The notes under the pieces: model-generated | Told to the model about the DNA's origin: nothing | Seen by the model: the letters and a program-made list of their open reading frames with translations, nothing else | The model's database searches: none | In this document: positions 25,047 to 35,549 of the stretch, one piece after another | Numbering within the stretch: position 1 is the first letter of the stretch | Layout: every line of letters starts with the position of its first letter | Assembly: GCA_019058515.1 (NCBI GenBank) | Contig: JAHPYY010000011.1 | Location: forward strand, 1 to 49,889 | Source: Promethearchaeota archaeon | GTDB lineage: Archaea; Asgardarchaeota; Lokiarchaeia; Sigynarchaeales; SOKP01 | Direction of reading: 5' to 3' | Length of the DNA: 49,889 nucleotides | Made by a program: the position numbers and the translations under genes

Positions 25047-26996
25047 ATGGATTTAATCGAGGAGAGATGGGAAGATAATACAAGGATTGGGCAATTTTTT
25101 ACACCCAGTTATGTTGCCGAATTTATGGTAAAAAATTCGTTAAAGTTCATCAATTTTAACACCAAAGAATCGCACTCATTTAAAGTTTTAGAACCATCTG
25201 TCGGAAAAGGCATTTTTTTAAGATCTCTCTTAAAAAATGGTTTCAAGAATATAATTGCCTACGAAACTGACCATTCATTTAAGCAATCTCTTGTAAAATC
25301 TTATCCTAATGTGGAATTTCGATTCTCAAATTTCTTAGGTTCTGATATAGGTGATAAATTTGATTTAATAATAGGGAATCCTCCGTATTTAGGTCAAAAT
25401 TATAACGCTGATATATTTCAGGATTACATTAAGAAATATCCGATATGCGCCAAATTCTTCGTAGGAAATATGGATTTGTTCTATTTCTTTATTCATTTAG
25501 GAATAGAGAAACTTAAGCCAGGAGGTATACTATCTTTTATAACCACTAATTACTGGATAACTAAATCAAGCAAAACTGGAATTAAGTATCTTAAACCAGA
25601 TATCACTAGTAAATGTCATCTCCTCCAGTATATTGACCTTTCGAATCTAAACTTATTTCAAAACGCCAGAGGTCAGCATAACTGCATATTTATCATAAGG
25701 AAAAAAACAGAACACCAAGTAAATAATCGAGAAGACCATGAAATTGAAATTATGCAGATAAAGAACTCACAAACAATGCAAATGGATGAATATTTCTATA
25801 AATCTGCCTTTAAAAGTATATTTCTTCCAAATTATAACGAAAATATTATAAAATACAATTCAGCGTTGACTAATAACAAATTATCTCCAAATGGAAGCTG
25901 GAATTTGCTTTACCCTAAAAATGTGGCAGAATTAGTTGATAAAATCGAAGGCGATTGCGTGAAAAACTCACAGACTACCTTCTTAAAGGATTACTTTTTA
26001 ATCCGTAATGGATTAATTTTCATTAAAGACGAAATATTTGTTCTTATCCCTGAAAATAATATTATATTGGATGATAAGAGAGTTTTTGTTAAAATTGAAA
26101 ACCAATTTAAAGAGATCTCTAATATTGAAAAATCAAAACTGAAAAAAATTTATAAAAGTAAAGCAATTAAAAATTTCTGCTACAAGAGCGAAACCTTTTC
26201 AGGCTATGGGATTTTCTTTAACAAGGATGAATTTCCACAAACTTCCGATGTAATACGGAATGATTTGTTGAGTAATAAATATCCAATCTTAACGCAATAT
26301 ATTAAACAATACAAAAGCGAATTGCAAGCAATCCTTAAAAACGCTAAGGAAAATCCCGAAGACTATTTTTTTCCAAGGCGGGGCGCCTATATATGGAGAT
26401 TCACCAAAGATGATTCGAAGCAATTATTTAATTTAGAAGATAGTTACGATAACGGCAAAAAAATTTTTACAAGATACATTTCTGACACAAATATATTTGG
26501 ATATTCCAATGATCAATATTACGCAACTTCGGATACCTACTTTCTTTGGCCAAAATATCCGGATATGAATATCAATTATCCCCTTATTCTCGCTTACTTA
26601 AATTCGCGCTTACTTACATTTTTATTTAAAGCAAAGAATGTGAAAATTAAAAGAAGTAAAACCAAGCTTGAAAATTTGATTCCGATCCCTAATTTTGAAA
26701 AATTAGGTTCTAAGCGCCCAGAGATATTAAATGCGATTGAAATTCTTTCTCAAAACATGATAAATCAAAATTCTAATGGAAACCATAACAATTTAATTGA
26801 ATTAAACCGTATACCGAAGCTGATAATTTCTGAATTGCCACAATCGCTAAAATCCATTTTAAATAATCCCTCTAATTTACATAAATTTAATAATTCCAAT
26901 CTAACTCAAGAACTACTCGATATTTTAATGTTTAAATTGTTTAATATATCGGAAAAACAAGTAGATTATTTAATAAACAAGTATTATCCTAATTAA
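25047..26996 (+). CDS. N6-adenine DNA methyltransferase, TaqI/Eco57I-like
   Basis: A 649-residue gamma-type adenine methyltransferase. Motif X is GQFFTPSYVAEFM (about 12-24), motif I LEPSVGKGIFL (about 45) and catalytic motif IV NPPY (111-114). The C-terminal ~350 residues resemble a target-recognition region of the TaqI_C type (FPRRGAYIWRF, YATSDTYFLWP). No PD-(D/E)XK nuclease motif is visible in the N terminus and no separate endonuclease gene is adjacent, so it is an orphan methylase or a restriction-modification remnant. The visible AT-rich codon use (many Asn/Lys/Ile) could mean transfer. Confidence 0.88.
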   Translation: MDLIEERWEDNTRIGQFFTPSYVAEFMVKNSLKFINFNTKESHSFKVLEPSVGKGIFLRSLLKNGFKNIIAYETDHSFKQSLVKSYPNVEFRFSNFLGSDIGDKFDLIIGNPPYLGQNYNADIFQDYIKKYPICAKFFVGNMDLFYFFIHLGIEKLKPGGILSFITTNYWITKSSKTGIKYLKPDITSKCHLLQYIDLSNLNLFQNARGQHNCIFIIRKKTEHQVNNREDHEIEIMQIKNSQTMQMDEYFYKSAFKSIFLPNYNENIIKYNSALTNNKLSPNGSWNLLYPKNVAELVDKIEGDCVKNSQTTFLKDYFLIRNGLIFIKDEIFVLIPENNIILDDKRVFVKIENQFKEISNIEKSKLKKIYKSKAIKNFCYKSETFSGYGIFFNKDEFPQTSDVIRNDLLSNKYPILTQYIKQYKSELQAILKNAKENPEDYFFPRRGAYIWRFTKDDSKQLFNLEDSYDNGKKIFTRYISDTNIFGYSNDQYYATSDTYFLWPKYPDMNINYPLILAYLNSRLLTFLFKAKNVKIKRSKTKLENLIPIPNFEKLGSKRPEILNAIEILSQNMINQNSNGNHNNLIELNRIPKLIISELPQSLKSILNNPSNLHKFNNSNLTQELLDILMFKLFNISEKQVDYLINKYYPN

Positions 26997-27031
26997 AGGA
27001 TTTTATAGATGGAGCGTAATTCTAATTCACA

Positions 27032-28087
27032 ATGAAAGATTTTCCTGTTTATGACGATGTTGGTAGCTTTCCCCTCCCTGAATACATCGATAAAGAGTTG
27101 TTTAACCAATATTATTGGACCGCATACAAAGGAATTGTAAATAGGTCAAATCTCTCGGAAAATAGAGGCATCTATAACTATGTATTTCATCCAATCCTCC
27201 AATCCTTTCAATTAAAACTAAATGCTGGCGTAGAAATCATAAACTATCCCCAACACATGGATATGAACGAGCAATTTCTAAAACCGATCAGAGATTACCA
27301 AGAAGAACCTGGCTACATCAACCCTGAAAAAGCGGTTCTACCTGAGATTTATGTACTAAAACAGTTTGCAAAAGATTACTTCAATAGAACGCAGCACAAA
27401 CTTAATTTAAAGGCGTGTGTAACTGGTCCAATAGAGCTGTATCTTAAGGAACATTCCTTTACCATTTACAAGGATATCGCGCTGAATTTTGCAAAGTCTG
27501 TAAATTCATTCATCAAAAGTTCACTACTCAACACCAATTACGTTGAAACCTCTATAATCTCTATTGACGAACCATCCTTTGGTTATGTTGAGTTATTTAA
27601 TGTCAGTAAGGATGACCTTACAGATATTTTCGATAAATCGCTCGAAAACATTGATGTTGTATCTCAAATACACCTTCATAGCTTAAATCACGCAACAGTG
27701 GCTCTACAATCTAAAAACATTGATGTATTAACCAGTGAATACGCCTCAAACAAGCAAAATGTTATATCTAAACAATTATTAGTCGAATACGACAAATTTA
27801 TACGAGTAGGCATTACTAGAACAAATATAGACAATCTATTAGCAGAAAAGTTAGATTCAGGTAAATCTTACGATGAATTAAAGACTTACAATGGGATGCT
27901 AAGTTTAATTGATTCAGAGGAATCTATAGAAAGAAATCTTAACGATGGTTTGAGACACTATGGTGATTGCTTGAAATATGTGGGACCTGATTGCGGTTTA
28001 TCTGGATGGTACCCTCCCCAAGTGGCGTATGAACTTCTCTATAGAACCAGAAAAGTTATAGAAAAGGTCAAGAAAAATTCTAATTAG
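27032..28087 (+). CDS. MetE-like (cobalamin-independent methionine synthase family) protein
   Basis: A 351-residue protein matching only the C-terminal, catalytic barrel of MetE, as in archaeal 'core' MetE proteins. It starts DDVGSFPLP, contains SIDEPSFGYVEL, and ends GPDCGLSGWYPP with Cys321, a likely zinc ligand. The usual HxC zinc pair is His214-Leu-His216 here, so one Cys is replaced by His. Family members move methyl groups from methyl-folate/pterin or methyl-corrinoid to homocysteine or another thiol. With two MetVF modules nearby it could use their methyl product, an inference. It lies 35 bases after the methyltransferase gene. Confidence 0.82.
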   Translation: MKDFPVYDDVGSFPLPEYIDKELFNQYYWTAYKGIVNRSNLSENRGIYNYVFHPILQSFQLKLNAGVEIINYPQHMDMNEQFLKPIRDYQEEPGYINPEKAVLPEIYVLKQFAKDYFNRTQHKLNLKACVTGPIELYLKEHSFTIYKDIALNFAKSVNSFIKSSLLNTNYVETSIISIDEPSFGYVELFNVSKDDLTDIFDKSLENIDVVSQIHLHSLNHATVALQSKNIDVLTSEYASNKQNVISKQLLVEYDKFIRVGITRTNIDNLLAEKLDSGKSYDELKTYNGMLSLIDSEESIERNLNDGLRHYGDCLKYVGPDCGLSGWYPPQVAYELLYRTRKVIEKVKKNSN

Positions 28088-28284
28088 TCTCAACTCGTAT
28101 AAACCCTATTTCTGATCCTCCTATATTTTATAGGTAACTCATTTTTTTGTTTAAAACTATTGATAATTTTGTGTAATTAAGCTTATAACTCCAAAATACT
28201 AAATTTTATATAGTTGAAAGTTTATAATAAGATCAGTGTAAAGTAATAGTTGACAACTTTTATTTTAATTAATTTAATAAAAAT

Positions 28285-28289
28285 GGTGA
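28285..28289 (+). promoter_or_regulatory. GGTGA ribosome site before the Hsp20-like gene
   Basis: GGTGA is followed by six bases and ACG (28296), in frame with the Hsp20-like gene. The winged-helix gene at 31171 has the same GGTGA-six bases-ATG layout, which suggests that ACG, or a mis-sequenced ATG, is the true start. Confidence 0.5.
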
Positions 28290-28295
28290 ATTTTA

Positions 28296-28880
28296 ACGGG
28301 ATTTGAAGACGATATTTTTGAAGAAATAAAAAAAATGTTTAACTTGGATTTAGATGTAATAGATTTAGAGTTATTCTTCTTACCTGACAACAATAAAGTT
28401 TCTAACTCCAAGGAAAAGAAAGCTTTCAAGGTAAGGTATCATATGGAGCCCGGTTGGACGAAACCAGAAATAAAATTTGACACGAGCATTGATCCAGAAG
28501 AAGTTAAGAAATATTTGAACAAAATAAAAAGCTCGGAATCCAACGATGTAATTTACATGAGAAGTAATCGAAAAAGTAAGCTCCTAAACGCTTCAGAGTT
28601 GACTTTAGTTCCTAAATCTGATAAAGTATTAACAATTGAAGAGCCTTACGCTGAGATTAACGATCTTGGATCTTCTATTGAGATATTAGTCGAAGTTCCC
28701 GGAATTAACGATGGCAAATTAACAATTGAGGTAACAAATAAGGAAAACCAACTTTTTGTAGAAGCATTAAATGAAAATAAGCAATACCAAAAGTTTATTG
28801 ATTTAGATTTTCATGTTGCTGATGATCGATTAAATTATACCATTAAAAATGGTCTTATACTAATTCAAATTGAAAAGTGA
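28296..28880 (+). CDS. Hsp20/alpha-crystallin-like protein, upstream of cdc48
   Basis: A small heat-shock-type protein of 181 residues from the first ATG (28335), or 194 if translation starts at ACG 28296. I prefer 28296: the added peptide GFEDDIFEEIKKMF is helix-forming and protein-like, and GGTGA lies six bases before ACG. The middle is poorly conserved. The C-terminal ~85 residues form the alpha-crystallin-like beta sandwich (SIEILVEVPGINDGKLTIEV, NQLFVEA, LNYTIKNGLILIQI). Hsp20-like genes next to cdc48 are recurrent in archaea, which supports the call. cdc48 starts 27 bases downstream, so the two are likely co-transcribed. Confidence 0.75.
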   Translation, partial: TGFEDDIFEEIKKMFNLDLDVIDLELFFLPDNNKVSNSKEKKAFKVRYHMEPGWTKPEIKFDTSIDPEEVKKYLNKIKSSESNDVIYMRSNRKSKLLNASELTLVPKSDKVLTIEEPYAEINDLGSSIEILVEVPGINDGKLTIEVTNKENQLFVEALNENKQYQKFIDLDFHVADDRLNYTIKNGLILIQIEK

Positions 28881-28901
28881 TAGAATAAATTAAAGAGGTA
28901 A

Positions 28902-31133
<2,232 letters not shown>

Positions 31134-31170
31134 TTTTAATTCTAATTACATTAAAATATGGTGAATATGA

Positions 31171-31950
31171 ATGGTTTTAGAAAAAACTGAGAATTCGACT
31201 CAAATAATTAGTTTGGACGATTTCTTAGAAATAATTGGAAACCCTACGAGGAGAATAATATTAGCAAAACTGACTAAAGTTCCTTTAGGCGCTTCCGAAT
31301 TAGCAACGCTATTTGGAATCAGAATATCAAGACAAGCCGTTCATAGTCAACTAAAATACCTTTCAGATTTGGGAATAGTAGAGAGTTACAATGCCGATCC
31401 ACGGAATAAAAAATATAGAATAAAAAAGAACCTATCTTTAAAAGTTGATATTGCACCCGATTACTATAATGTAAGCTATTCAACTCGGGAAATAGAAAGA
31501 GATTCAAAACCTCAAAGACTAGATTACCAAAATTTTTACGAGAAATTAAAAAAACCGAACGAAAAACTTAATTTTTTGGGAAAACAAATCGCTGAAATTG
31601 AACGCGAAATAAGATCGCTAGAAGAAAAGCGTGCTCAAATGATCAAAGATAAACAATGCCTTATTTCTGAACTTAAAACTCTCATGAATTTGAAATTTAA
31701 AGATAGGCTTTTTGCAGAACAAGAAAACAAAGAAATGGAGATCCTATACACTTTGCTTTACAATCCATTAAAGTTTTTCACGAACAAGAGATTAAACATC
31801 GAAAAATTAATTGATGAGATGGTTTTCTCGAGAGTTGGTGGGATAGAAAGAAAAACGGAAAGACTAATGATTAATGAACTGTTAAAGCATATGTCTGAAT
31901 TCTTGGATATCCTTTACGAAGACGAGGATAAATTTATTTTTGATATTTAG
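31171..31950 (+). CDS. winged-helix (ArsR-like) protein with coiled coil
   Basis: A 259-residue predicted transcription factor. Residues 12-95 form an ArsR-like winged helix (FLEIIGNPTRRIILAKL, ISRQAVHSQLKYLSDLGIVE). A coiled coil of about 45 residues follows (EKLNFLGKQIAEIEREIRSL onwards), then a helical C-terminal domain (about 185-255). A perfectly placed GGTGA lies six bases before the ATG. It follows cdc48 by 37 bases and may be in the same operon, so a role in proteostasis control is possible. No metal-binding Cys signature of true ArsR is present. Confidence 0.8.
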   Translation: MVLEKTENSTQIISLDDFLEIIGNPTRRIILAKLTKVPLGASELATLFGIRISRQAVHSQLKYLSDLGIVESYNADPRNKKYRIKKNLSLKVDIAPDYYNVSYSTREIERDSKPQRLDYQNFYEKLKKPNEKLNFLGKQIAEIEREIRSLEEKRAQMIKDKQCLISELKTLMNLKFKDRLFAEQENKEMEILYTLLYNPLKFFTNKRLNIEKLIDEMVFSRVGGIERKTERLMINELLKHMSEFLDILYEDEDKFIFDI

Positions 31951-31990
31951 ATTAATTTTTTATCCCTATTTTAAGTCCCATTTCATTAAA

Positions 31991-31996
31991 GAGGTG
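31991..31996 (+). promoter_or_regulatory. ribosome site fixing the start of the zincin-like gene
   Basis: GAGGTG lies six bases before ATG 32003 and outweighs the longer open frame beginning at 31940, which would overlap the previous gene. Confidence 0.7.
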
Positions 31997-32002
31997 GAAT
32001 AC

Positions 32003-32503
32003 ATGAACCTTGAACAATTTAAAAAAGAAATTCCTAAAATTTTTGAAAAAGTACGTAAAGACGTAAAAACCGTATATGGTAGACGCAGAGCGGGTCTCAG
32101 CTTAGGATTAGTTTCCATGGGGGTGTATCGTGGAGGATTCATTGGTGGGATGCATTTTCCACCTGGAACCGATATAGTGATGAACAGAACCCCTTTAGTC
32201 AAGATCCTTAGTGAACAACCTTACGAAATCGTATGGTCTTACACTTACCACATTCTTTTGCATGAATACATTCACTCATTAGGAATATGGGACGAGCAAC
32301 AGTGTAGGTTACTAACCCGTGAGGTGACAAATAAAATATTTACCGAAAAAGACCACCCTGCAGTAGTATTAGCTAAACGAGGTATAAGTGCTTATTTTAA
32401 AAACATTTCAATGATGTACGCACCACCCAACATGTCTCCCGAAGGGTTGACAATTGAGTATATCAAGGGATTTGATAGGGATAGTTTCGATTATTATTCC
32501 TAA
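32003..32503 (+). CDS. zincin-like metalloprotease-fold protein
   Basis: A 166-residue soluble protein with HEYIH in the stretch ILLHEYIHSLGIWDEQQC, matching the HExxH zinc-protease signature, followed by Asp/Glu at a distance that could supply a third ligand. The rest is compact, with GFIGGMHFPPGTDIVMNRTPL before the motif. I start it at 32003 because of GAGGTG. It is likely in the cdc48 operon or just after it. It might be a small peptidase of the SprT/WLM/ImmA type or an inactive relative; the family is not recognised. Confidence 0.7.
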   Translation: MNLEQFKKEIPKIFEKVRKDVKTVYGRRRAGLSLGLVSMGVYRGGFIGGMHFPPGTDIVMNRTPLVKILSEQPYEIVWSYTYHILLHEYIHSLGIWDEQQCRLLTREVTNKIFTEKDHPAVVLAKRGISAYFKNISMMYAPPNMSPEGLTIEYIKGFDRDSFDYYS

Positions 32504-32942
32504 ATTCCATCCAATATATGGGGTAATACAAAAGCTATTTCCTAGGCTCCCTTTATTTTTTATTAAAATTATCCGCATTTAATTCATTCGAAATAGCGTT
32601 ATGTTATATTTGCTGTTGTTATTATAATACTCACTTTGAAATACATATTTCGATTTTATACAATCAGAAGTCCTGATTATAACAAAAAATAAAAAAAATA
32701 GAGGATGATTGATATCCCTGAAAGTAGCGAAGAGAAAAAAAAGGAAAGAAAGAGAGCTTTTGGGAAAGGATTGCGAATTATTTGCCAGATGGAACTTTTA
32801 TAAGATATCACTAATTTTTTTACCATTTTTTTTAAAATTAAAAGCTATATTTTTAACAAATAATTAAGAGAACTATTCTATGATGAAATAAATGAGTTTT
32901 AATTGTATTAATTAATATAGTTATAAAAAAAAGATAAAAAGT
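32504..32942. other. 439-base gap between convergent genes
   Basis: No strong gene. A near-palindrome AATCAG-AAGTC-CTGATT (32662-32678) is next to an A-rich tract. A small frame TTG 32709 to 32867 (52 residues: basic N terminus, then a hydrophobic helix ISLIFLPFFLKLKAIFL) has GAGG four bases upstream, and an overlapping frame ATG 32705-32803 codes for 32 residues. Neither is convincing. Confidence 0.4.
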
Positions 32943-35549
32943 TTAGAAGCTAAACATCTGTTTATTCATCTCCCATTGCATATACGATTGAGCTACTTTA
33001 GCCATGAAAGTCGCGTCGTCTATTGTACCACTCTTCAATTGTTGGATTAAGAGGCCTATTGTTTGTTTATTTGATTCAAAAAATACTCTTAAATCGTCCA
33101 TCTCCAACAGATTTACAAGATCTGCTTGAACATCATCCCATGTAACATCAACAATAGCTTCTCCAGCTTGCCATGCTGCAACTTGTTGAGATGCCGCAAC
33201 GCCCTCTTGAGCAGATACAGCGGATTTCGTTTCCTCTACTTCCATTTTAGGTTTATATAATCCGTGATCTTTATGGAATAGTTTAACATATTCGTAAATT
33301 TTTTCGCATACTTCTTCAAAAGTGGCGGGATTATAATCAATACCAGGTTCTTGAGAGAGACCAATTGAATTTATATCTGACCAAGATACATCAGTACCTC
33401 TCAAAGGGTAAATTGGAACTTCATATTTACGGGAGAGTTCAATTTCGTGAGCACAGTCAACTGAATTAAAAACGGATTTGTTTGTTCCTAAAAAGAAAAC
33501 TACATCACTAATTGGGACATTCTTATCCATAAATTCATCAATGTTACCAGATAAATCTTGTTCACAGAGGAGGACATTATATATCTCGGGCTTGGCTTCT
33601 AAATAACTAGCTAAATCCGCTAAACGGTATGGATCATAGTCAACTACGGCATGAGAGACAAAAATTGCCATGGACATTCTCTGCTTACAGTAATCTAGAA
33701 CGGATTCAATATCACGTTGAGCCATTGATGCTTCAAAATCAGAAAATGGATTTTCTTTTAGTTTAAGCTCAGTAAGTGTTTCTAAGATCCAGATCATGTA
33801 GGGAAGACTTGTAAATTTATTTTTTGAAAGACCGAGTTTTTTTAATTTATTTAATTTTCCAATACTTTCAGGTAAATTTGTTAATTCATTTGAATCGATT
33901 GGGAGTTCTTCTAAAGACTCGAGTTGACTAATAGAATCTGGTAACTCTATTAATTTATTCTCACTCACATCCAATTTCTTAAGATTGCTCAACTGACCTA
34001 TACAATCTGGAAGTTTCTTTAAATTATTCCTATTAAAATTAATCTTTTCTAATACAGGAAGTTCACAAATCGTTGATGGCACTGATGTTAATCGGTTTTC
34101 CCTAATATTCAAATCCTTTAGATTCTTAAGTTCCCCAATTTCCGGAGGAAGAGTTTCTAGTTGATTGTTCCATAAATTCAAACTCTCAAGATATTCTAGT
34201 TTTCCAATACTAGATGGGATATTTTGAAGTTTTCCATAACTATGTCTAAATGCTTTTAATTGCTTCATATCACCAATAGACTCAGGGAGCGAAGTCATAG
34301 GATTTATCCCCATTGATAGTGATGTTAAATTTACCAGCCCCGTTAAATCATCTGGTAGTGATTCAAGCTTATTGCTATTGATTGTTAGTTCATTTAGTGA
34401 GGATAAATTTCCAATAGATACTGGGAGAGAATTTAATTCATTTTTTTTTAAGTTGAGAGATTTTAAATTTTTTAAGTTTCCAATTGATTCTGGTAAAGAA
34501 ACTAATTTATTGTCCTTTAAATCAAGATTACTAAGTGATTCCAAATTTCCGATGAATTCTGGTAAAGATTTCAGTTGATTTTTACTAATATTAAGATCCT
34601 TTAGATTTTTCATATTAGATAATGAATCAGGCAATTCAGTGAGATTATTTTGACTCAGATTTAATGATTCTAGAGCTGTTAAATCTCCAAAATCTTCAGG
34701 GAGCGAGCGGAGTTGATTACTAATTATAGATAACTTTTTTAAAGCAGTCATTTTACAAATTGAATTTGGGAGATTCTGCAACTTCATATTATTAAACTCT
34801 AAACTTTCCATTTTTACAAGATTAGATATCGATTCTGGTAGCTCGGTCACTGGATTATTATAAAAATATATTGACGTTAGTGAGGTTAAGTCTCCAAAAT
34901 TGCTTGGTAATTCTCTTAATTGGTTATTAGATAAGCTAAGATTAGTAAGTTTAGACAAGGAACAAAAATCCTCTGGAATACGTGTAAATTGATTATCATC
35001 AGCATAAAATTCTTTTATATCTTTACAATTACCTATTCCAGTAGGGAAGGAAATTATTTTATTAGATCTGATATCTACTTTCTCTAAAGCTTCCAGTTTT
35101 GAAAAATCAGGTAGTTCACTCAATTGATTCCAATAAAAGTTAATATTTTTCAGTTTGGTACAGTTTTCAAGGCTAGAGGGTAGTGATCGAAGATCATTTC
35201 TGCTTAACCATAAATTTTCTAAAGAACTCAAATCACCAATAGAATCGGGAAAAGAACTAATACTATTAGATTCTAGAGATAATGTAACTAAATTTTTACA
35301 TTTGGTAATACTAACTGGAAGACTCTCTAGATTTGATCCATTTGCAGAAATGTTATAAAGTTGAGTTAGATTTCCTATTGAATCAGGGAATTTTCCTATT
35401 TTTGACTGATTCAAATGGAGCTGAGTAACATGGTTATCTTTAACGGAAAAACTTCTAGTAGACCATTTCGTCCCTAAAAATATTTCAAATTCATTTAGAA
35501 CCTCAATTTCTTCTTTAGGGAGTTGATGTTCCATATATTCTTCACTCAT
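32943..35549 (-). CDS. leucine-rich repeat protein with C-terminal TIR domain (catalytic Glu kept)
   Basis: An 868-residue protein. About 24 LRRs of 23 residues (LPESIGNLKNLKSLNL-type, as in Shoc2/PIRL proteins) fill residues ~45-600. A TIR-like domain covers about 625-765: strand AIFVSHAVVDYD (628-639), acidic loop LCEQDLSGNIDEFM, and DCAHEIELS with Cys699 and Glu702 matching the CxxE catalytic glutamate of TIR NADases (Trp of WCxxE is Asp here). A helical C-terminal module follows (about 785-868). There is no NB-ARC or membrane segment. It starts four bases inside the upstream paralogue (ATGA), so the two are translationally coupled. An immune or signalling role is inferred from TIR enzymes. 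Confidence 0.85.
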   Translation of the reverse strand: MSEEYMEHQLPKEEIEVLNEFEIFLGTKWSTRSFSVKDNHVTQLHLNQSKIGKFPDSIGNLTQLYNISANGSNLESLPVSITKCKNLVTLSLESNSISSFPDSIGDLSSLENLWLSRNDLRSLPSSLENCTKLKNINFYWNQLSELPDFSKLEALEKVDIRSNKIISFPTGIGNCKDIKEFYADDNQFTRIPEDFCSLSKLTNLSLSNNQLRELPSNFGDLTSLTSIYFYNNPVTELPESISNLVKMESLEFNNMKLQNLPNSICKMTALKKLSIISNQLRSLPEDFGDLTALESLNLSQNNLTELPDSLSNMKNLKDLNISKNQLKSLPEFIGNLESLSNLDLKDNKLVSLPESIGNLKNLKSLNLKKNELNSLPVSIGNLSSLNELTINSNKLESLPDDLTGLVNLTSLSMGINPMTSLPESIGDMKQLKAFRHSYGKLQNIPSSIGKLEYLESLNLWNNQLETLPPEIGELKNLKDLNIRENRLTSVPSTICELPVLEKINFNRNNLKKLPDCIGQLSNLKKLDVSENKLIELPDSISQLESLEELPIDSNELTNLPESIGKLNKLKKLGLSKNKFTSLPYMIWILETLTELKLKENPFSDFEASMAQRDIESVLDYCKQRMSMAIFVSHAVVDYDPYRLADLASYLEAKPEIYNVLLCEQDLSGNIDEFMDKNVPISDVVFFLGTNKSVFNSVDCAHEIELSRKYEVPIYPLRGTDVSWSDINSIGLSQEPGIDYNPATFEEVCEKIYEYVKLFHKDHGLYKPKMEVEETKSAVSAQEGVAASQQVAAWQAGEAIVDVTWDDVQADLVNLLEMDDLRVFFESNKQTIGLLIQQLKSGTIDDATFMAKVAQSYMQWEMNKQMFSF

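Noticed and set aside
31940..32002. Longer start for the zincin-like gene
   Set aside because: GAGGTG six bases before ATG 32003 is the better signal; the extension overlaps the previous gene.
32662..32678. Intrinsic terminator hairpin between the convergent genes
   Set aside because: The near-palindrome is followed by A-rich, not T-rich, DNA on the plus strand, and on the minus strand the T-run comes before the hairpin.
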